Source of the DNA: Botryosphaeria dothidea
Lineage: Eukaryota > Ascomycota > Dothideomycetes > Botryosphaeriales > Botryosphaeriaceae
Length of the DNA: 64,000 nt
Reading direction: 5' to 3'
Assembly (NCBI GenBank): GCA_011503125.2
Contig: WWBZ02000008.1
Span: forward strand, 558,001 to 622,000
Below the pieces are notes generated by a model that did no database searches, was not told the DNA's origin, and saw only the letters and a list, made by a program, of their open reading frames with translations. This document shows, one piece after another, positions 56,931 through 64,000 of this stretch (positions within the stretch are counted from its first letter, which is position 1; each line of letters begins with the position of its first letter). Both the position numbers and the translations under genes were made by a program.

Positions 56931-59030
56931 ATTCGAAAATACTTAAGTACTCTAGGACTCTTTCTAATATCTTAGGAGATTCTTCTTACCTTTAAATAGC
57001 CTAGTTATAGAGATTTATTATCCGAAATAAAGGATAATTTAGTTATTAAACTTCTAATACTATACTATCTTCGCTAGTAAAAAGGGCGGCTCTATTTACT
57101 TTTACCCTATATATAAAGCGGGAGATATAAGCTAGAATACGGGGCCTTAAACTAGAAGAGAAAACCGAGAGAGTTTAGACGAAAGAGAGGTAGTTAATAG
57201 ACCGTACTTCTTAGGGATTAGAGAAGCTAATAATAAACGGTTCTTAGATAAGAATAATATCTATTTTAAGCTCTATTACTAGCTATAATAGCCCTTCGGT
57301 AGCCGGGCTTTTACGAGCGACGTTAGCTTATAGTACTCTAATATATCCTATAGATATAGAGTCTAATTCCGCTTTAGGTAGGTCGGGTGTTTTAGTTTTC
57401 TATATTTTTCGGCTTTATAGGAGACTCCTAGTAAGGAGAGTCTCTTATTAATTACTCTTTTAGCCTTCTCTTTAGTAGAGAAGGCTATATAGATTAAGCT
57501 AGCCTATTAGGCTTTCCTTTAGGATTTAGAGGTTAGCTAGTACGGCTCTCCGATTATATTAAGGCCTTAGTTAAAGGCCTTAGCGTCTTTTTTAATAAGA
57601 AAGAAGAATTTCTTATCCGTATAGTCCTAGAGGATATTTATAGAAACGCCGTATATAGCTACTTTATACTAGGGCCTATTAATCTTAAGATTATAAAAAG
57701 AAGTAATCTTTAAGATAATAGTAGAGTTCTTAGCTAAAAAGTCTACTATATAGGCTTTTATATACGTAAGGACTACGTTTTTCTTCTCTAATATCGAGAC
57801 GGTTAAGATAACTAGGTTATTTAATTTAATTTCGGCTTTAAAGGCTTCGTTTATTACGTTGCGGAGGTAGAGTAGATATATAGAGATCTCGTTCTAAGGC
57901 TTTAGAACGACCTATCTTTCTCTAATCGGGGCGGGCTTTAGGGCCGGCCTAGTTCTTTTCGTTAGGGAGACTATTTACTATTCTTCTTACTTAACTACTT
58001 CTACGTAGAAGAAGTTACGGGCTTAGAAGATCTAAGTAGTTTAGAGATTTTAATAAGATAAGGGGGGCTAGGGAGCTTAAGAAGGCTAAGAAGCTTAGAA
58101 GGCCTAAGAAGCTAGATAGCCTTAGGGGGTTTTAGCTAGTTCTCTAGCCCGGTTAGCTAGTACTCTTATTATATTCTTTATTAAGCGAATTTAGATAGCT
58201 AGAATAGACTTTAACCGGTTTAGTATACCTTTTTCTATATATTCGCGGAAGATATTTATAAGGTCGAGGATTTCTAAGCTTTTTTCTCTACTATCTTTAA
58301 GATCCGCCGCTTTAATTAAGTAGTTAAGAGTAGCTTTAAAAGCCTTACTAAAGAAATAGAATATCTTCGTAGAGGTAAACTAAATACGTATTTAGTACCT
58401 AAAGACCGGAGAGGGAGAGAGACTAGTTAGATTAATTATTCGCTTCTAGCCCTAGGCTTTAGAAGTAGTAGTCTAAGTATAAGTCTCTTAGGCGTCTTCT
58501 ATCTAAATTTTAGTCTAATTTAGTTAAAAAGTTTCGTATTCCGTTAGTAGAGCTAAGAAGCTTATAATAGGGGAGCCTAGAATTATCTTATTAGATAGTA
58601 GACTACTTAGAAGATCTAGAAGTATATTACTAAGTAGGTTCTCGTAGTCGAAATAAGGTTTAGTAGGGCTTAGCGAACTCTAAAAATTCTACGGAAGTCG
58701 GGATAGAAGGGGCTATAATAGGGCTAGTAGGTATTCTCTTAAGAGTATCTCTATATAACTCTATCTAGGATTTCTTTATATACTAAAGAAGCTTAGAATA
58801 AAATTTAGGAGGAATTAGAAGTAGTTTAAGGTTAGGATAGATATACGAGGTTCGCGTTAGATTCTAGAGCCCCTAAACGTCTCTTTTCTACGCGACTATA
58901 TAGTAGCGCGTATAGCTACGAAGCTAAGATTCGAGGATCTAGCTAGAAGAATTAAGAGCTTTCAAGCGGTACTAGTCTTAGCGCTTTTTCTCGAGGTTAA
59001 TTATATTATATATAATATTCGAATATCTTA
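56931..59030 (-). mobile_element. LINE C, 5' part (ORF1), RIP-mutated
   Basis: Continues the LINE interrupted by chromovirus 2: removing that element joins this part to the endonuclease region at 51100. Heavy RIP; no open frame. ORF1-like content is inferred from position rather than motif. The junction with LINE D is at about 59030-59037. Confidence 0.5.
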
Positions 59031-59036
59031 GGGGGC

Positions 59037-60778
59037 GTAGTTCTACGAAGATAGAAGAAAAATTAAGTATAGTAAGAATAGATAGGTAGTTAGAGGATAA
59101 TTCGAGCTTCTAGCTAACTCTATAGCTAAGAATTCTCTTCTCTAGCTACCGTAATATAAAGATAAAATCTAAAGTACTTTCGCTACTACTATCTCGTCTA
59201 GTAATAATATCTCTTAGAAGAGCTAGATTAAAATTAGCTACGATAGCTATCTTAATTAGATTATCCGCTAGAATATAGTATATTAGAGAGATTATATCTT
59301 TTTAGATAGAATAGTAGAGGTTAAAGTCCCCTAGGAGAATATACTCTTCTAGTTTTCTAAGAACTTCCGGTAGAAGAGATAGAATTTCTAGCGCTATACT
59401 AGTATAAGAGGCTAGCGGAAGATTATAGTAGTTATAGATATAGATTATATATATTCTAGTAATAAGGGATAGTATAATAAGATTTAGTAAATAGACTATT
59501 ACTTACTAGAAGTTAGGGCTAATAGCCTTATAAAGAAGTAGATTCTTACTACTTTCTTCTAAAGAAAAACTATATAGTAGATAGAATATCTTACTATTAT
59601 CTTAATCCTCGGGTTTCTCTAAGGTTTCTAGATAACTAAAATATAGTAGATCTTTAGATCTACTTTCTTAAAGAGCGGGAGTATTATTCTATTCTTACTC
59701 TTATAGACGTTATACTATATAATAGAGAGAGAGTCTATATCTAATATTAACTTCCTTCTATCTCTAGGTCCGGCTACGAGAGGGCTAGTAGTATAGACTA
59801 TAAAAAGAAAGTTTCCGCGGGCTTCTCTAAGGCGTATTATAAGCTATTAAGTTCGGTAAACCTTATTTAGTTAGGAGACGGAGGGCGGCTTAAGTCTCTT
59901 AGCCTACTTAGTCCCCTCTTAACCGACTTCTCTTTTCTAATTCTCTTTCTTAGTCTAACGATTAACTAGTTAGTTTAAGGCTATATTTTAGTTATTAGGA
60001 GTCCTTCCTAATATCTTTCTAGTACTACTAGGCGGGCCTAGACGGCCTTAGTATAGTAGGCTCTACGTACTAGATAGAAGTTACTCTAGGCTATATATCT
60101 TTAAGAGTAGTTTACGTACTATATACTTTTCTTAGAATAGTTTCTAGTATTATATACCTTACTATACTATTCGTACTTTTTCTTCTTTTTATAATAGTTA
60201 GTAATATAACCGTAGGTTTAGTACTTAAAATACTAGGTTACTATAAAGACTACGTTATAGTACTACGCTATATAGATAGTAAAGTTAATAATAAGCTTCT
60301 TATTAATAATCTAGTTAGCGGTTTTAGAGTTTATAATATTAAGAATAATAGCCGAGTAAGTTTTTTTCTCTAGGAGCTTTCTCTTTAGCTAGGCTAGCTT
60401 ATTAATACGTAGTTCTAGATATAGAGCTAGATTCTACTTTTAGATAGTTTAGATAGCTTAGAGATCTATAGTATTAATTTCTTCTCGAGGGACGTTATAT
60501 ATTAGTACTAAGTATAGCTACTAGTTAGGCCTAACTTCTTTTTCTAGTTCTATAGTCTATTTCTAGTTCTAGAGAAGAGCTATTTTAGTTACTTTATCTA
60601 GTATAAAGATTCTAACGTCTCTACTAGGGAGCTTCTTAGTAGTAAGTACTTTCTTATACGCCTAGCTTTTTTCTATCTAGATCTTTCTAATAATTACCTT
60701 ATTTAAGAGCTTAGCTATTTCTTATCTATTTACTATCTTTAAAAAGTAGAGAGTAAGTTTAGTAGTAGCTAGGAGGGT
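59037..60778 (-). mobile_element. LINE D, partial copy of the LINE A/B family
   Basis: Matches 47113-48870 of LINE B nearly base for base, same orientation, with extra C-to-T/G-to-A differences. It covers the endonuclease and most of ORF1. It lacks the reverse transcriptase end (cut at the LINE C head) and its 5' leader (cut by chromovirus 3). Confidence 0.78.
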
Positions 60779-60779
60779 A

Positions 60780-63700
60780 GTATAAGATAGTAAAGCCGAA
60801 ATAATAGTATTACTTTTAACTAAAAATCTATATATAAGAAGAAAGAAAAGAGAGTCTAGAAAGAGAGGGCGAAGAGTAAATATACCTAGTCGCTTAGTGC
60901 TAGGCCCGTACTCTAGTATCTAATCGAGTTATTCTTAGTAAAGCTAGAGCCTCTAGTTACTATTAAGTATCTATCTAATTATCTAAAGTAGTAGCGCTTA
61001 AGAGATCTAATACTATCTTCTTCTTCTCTAAGCGAGGTTTACTAAGCTTCTTAAAAAATTTAGGTAGCTCGGGCGCGTCCTTATAGTATACGTAGTACTT
61101 ACGGATTTTATTAGAAGTATTCTTATAGTTACCCTAGTATTACTATAGGAGATTAGAGTTCTACTCGTTCTAGTTATCTATAAAGATAATCTTATACTAT
61201 ACTCTATATCTTAAGTTTTAGTAGTCTACTACCTCTAGTACTTTCTACTCCTTATAAGTTTTATTCTCGTTTTTATTAAAGATTATATATACTAAGCTAG
61301 GCTCTTAGATCTAACCCGGGTATAGATTATCTAGGGTAAGGTATAGCTTCTAGAAATAGAATATAGGAAAAATTTCTTTCTCTTACGTATAAGAAGGTAT
61401 AGTAACTTCGTATACTTTACCGTTAATTAACCTAGTAATTTCCTACGGACTAAGGTTCTTTAATAAAAGAGACTTACTATTCCGTCCTAAATTAAAGTCT
61501 TAGGCGTTAATAAATACTTTATCGCCTATACGAAAAGTAGAATATAGCTAGCGGAATTTATCTACGTAGCGGGCTTATTCTTTTTATATCTAGACTAGTT
61601 ATTCTTAGAGGAAGCTTCTTATAATATTTAACCTTTTAACTAATTAGTCTATTCTAATTACTTCTACTTTTTTAGTACTCTAGTAGATTTTTATAGGCTT
61701 TAAGCTAGTACGTAAATAGAATCCGTTATCGGCGAAGAATAGCGATATACTAGTTAATACGCTAATATATATATTAGCTATAAATTTAGCTTTAGGTAGA
61801 AAGTCGATCTAGTTATTTTACGCGTAGTTAATATATATCCGGAGGTACTTTTTAAGATCTTTAATAGAGCTCTCGCTCTAGCCGTTAGTCTAAGAGTAAA
61901 AGATAGTTAATATTTTAATCTTTACGTTATATCGTTCTATAATTCTTCTATAGATATAGAAGTCTATAGCGCTACCTTAGTCGGAGATAATATTTATTAG
62001 AAAACCTCGTATATAAAAGAGGCGGCGGTTTAGAGCCTTTACGATTTCTTTAGTACTTAGTATTATTATTAGCTCGTAGATCTTTTCTTTAGTTAAACGG
62101 TCTATAATAACTAAATAGTATCGGTATCTCTAATTCTTCCTAGTATATAGCGGTAGTTTTTCTATAAAGTCTAGGGTTACGTAGAGCTACTTCTATTAGA
62201 GAATAAATAGCGGTTTAAGTAGTTCTTACTTTTACTCTAAGTATAGCTTATAGCGGCGGTAGTAGTAATAGTTCTTATAGAAACGAGTAACGTCTTTTCT
62301 TTATCTAGCCTACTAGTAGTTTTCTATAAGCTCTCTATATATAGCTTTAGATTCTAGATATTCTATAAGTAGTTTTTCGTAGTAATTCTATAGGAGGCGT
62401 AGGCGTAGTAGTTAGTAGTCTAGAATAATAAGCGCGTCTTTTAGCTATATCTAACTATCTTTTACTAAGAAGTCCTAAATATTTTTCTTATAGCTCTTCC
62501 TAATTAAGTAGCTTAGTATACGTCTATCTCTAGTATTAATACTTCTACGGAGGTTCTAGATTACTCTATTCTTCTCGTAGGCTTCGCTAATAAGTATATC
62601 GAGGTCTTTTTATCTAGTTTTCTAGATTTCCTAGACTTTCTAGGTTTCCTAGGTCTAGTTATCTTCCGGCTCTTAAGAGTCTAACTTCTTCTTCTCTAGA
62701 TTATTAGTAGTAAAAAGAATAGAATTAATAGCGATCTTTATATTAGGTTTTAGGTTTAAGTCCTAAAGTAGTTATTAGAACCGGTGTTACTTCCTTAGGT
62801 CGTTAATTCCTTACGATAAGTTCTACGTTCTCCTTATAAGTAAGTCTAGCTTCTCTTCTTATTTACCTAGCCGGTAGAAGATAATAAAGTTAAAGGCGGA
62901 TAGAAATTTAGCCTAGCGGGCTTAGCGGCTAGTTAGCTACTTAGTTATTATAAAATACTCTAGATTCTTATAATCCGTAAGCACCTTAATAGGCTTATCT
63001 ATAGAAGTACTTATAAGTTCTAGTTCCTAAGTCTTAAAGAAGCGAATAATAGTAAGTAGCTCTTTATCGTAGATTATATAGTTATATTTAGTTAAGGATA
63101 TTTTCTTAGAAAAGTATATAACTAGTTTAAGTACTCCGTCGTATATCTACGATAGAATATCTATACTAATAAAGTCTAAGACATCCGTTTTAACCTATAT
63201 TTTCTTTTTAGGGTCGAAATATATAAGAATAGGTGCGGAGGTAAATATAGCTTATAGTTAGTTAAAGGCGGCTTATTTCTTATTATCCTATATAAACTCC
63301 TAGTATTTTATCTTACGTTTTCTATTCTTAGTTATAAATTATTCTTCTTTTATTATCTTAGTAAGAGGGTATACTATATAGAAGAAGTTCTTAATAAAGC
63401 GGCGGTAGAAGTTTACAAAGCTAAGAAAGGCTTATATACCCTTAACTAACGTTAGTACCTTCTAGTTAATAATAGTAAAGACTTTTTCTAGGTCTATTTT
63501 AATTTCGTTTATACTAATAATAAGGCCGAGGTACTTAACTAATCTAATATTAAATTTATATTTATTAAGGTCGAGTTAGAGACTACGGTCCTTTAGTCGT
63601 TAGAGGACTTTATTAATATTTTTAGCGTATTTATTCTTCTTTTTACTATAGATAAGAATATTATCTAGGTACGCTATATAAAACTTGTCTAGGTATTCGA

Positions 63701-64000
63701 GTATAGAATTATTAATATAGCTCTAAAAGGTGCCTAGCGTATTATAGAGCCTAAAGAGTATAACTAGGTATTCGTACTAACTAAAGCGAGTATTAAAAGC
63801 GGTAAGGTACTTATAGCCTTCCTTAATTCGGATCCGGTTAAAGATATAGATAACGTTAAGTTTTATAAAGATCTTAGCCTTACTAAGCTAGGTAAGAGTT
63901 TTATTAATATATAAGATTAGGTATCGGTTCTTCTTAGTAATAGCGTTTAGGGCTCTATAGTTAATATAGACTCTAAGTTCTTCTTCTAGCTTTCTAATAA
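60780..64000 (-). mobile_element. Ty3/gypsy chromovirus 3, partial, RIP-mutated, runs out of the window
   Basis: On the minus strand, in order from the window edge: reverse transcriptase (YLDNILIYSKK near 63640-63680), RNase H about 62950-63250, integrase about 61800-62500, then a chromodomain-like stretch near 61080-61250 (IFIDNWNEW-type after reversing RIP). Its left end at about 60780 probably includes the 3' LTR, but no partner LTR lies in the window, so LTR limits are not set. Every frame has frequent stops. It interrupts LINE D. Confidence 0.75.

Overview
The window is nuclear DNA of a filamentous ascomycete (Pezizomycotina; I cannot fix the class). The evidence is short GT-AG introns of about 45-140 nt, a fungal P450 and rhodopsin-type membrane protein, DUF7708/AAA proteins, Ty3 chromoviruses, Tad-like LINEs and hAT elements. 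Most repeats carry C-to-T/G-to-A decay of the RIP type (CpA to TpA).

Layout. 0.17-9.0 kb is a gene-bearing segment: a P450 (minus), a fungal rhodopsin-domain membrane protein (plus) and an MFS transporter (plus). Together they look like the remains of a small metabolite or transport cluster. 9.29-12.13 kb is a complete but RIP-mutated hAT element with 16-bp inverted ends and an 8-bp target duplication. 13.6 kb holds a tiny secreted-protein gene. 15.67-22.48 kb is one long composite gene (DUF7708, degenerate NTPase, DUF7025, AAA+) whose first exon is split by a second hAT element (15.79-18.67 kb), also with an 8-bp duplication. 23.8-27.1 kb holds a small acidic protein and a Ulp1-like protease gene, both frame-broken. 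From 28.5 kb to the end the window is a nest of transposons: a Tad-like LINE with a nested LINE tail, an almost unmutated Ty3/gypsy chromovirus (36.07-42.12 kb), several heavily RIPped LINE copies in both orientations, a RIPped chromovirus (51.11-56.93 kb) and part of a third on the minus strand (60.78 kb to the window end).

The main message is that nearly every cellular gene here is damaged. The P450 is open but lacks the invariant ExxR arginine. The MFS gene has a nonsense codon, the rhodopsin-type gene has frame breaks, the composite AAA gene has an insertion plus three nonsense codons, and the Ulp1-like gene has a stop, frameshifts and a replaced catalytic His. Several can be followed exon by exon into a single consistent frame, so the decay seems recent. 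The two hAT elements and two LTR elements have exact target duplications, which gives a relative insertion order. The chromovirus at 36 kb is the youngest: its LTRs differ by one base in 184, although it sits in saturated RIP sequence.

All exon coordinates come from reading the sequence by eye, without transcripts or database searches.
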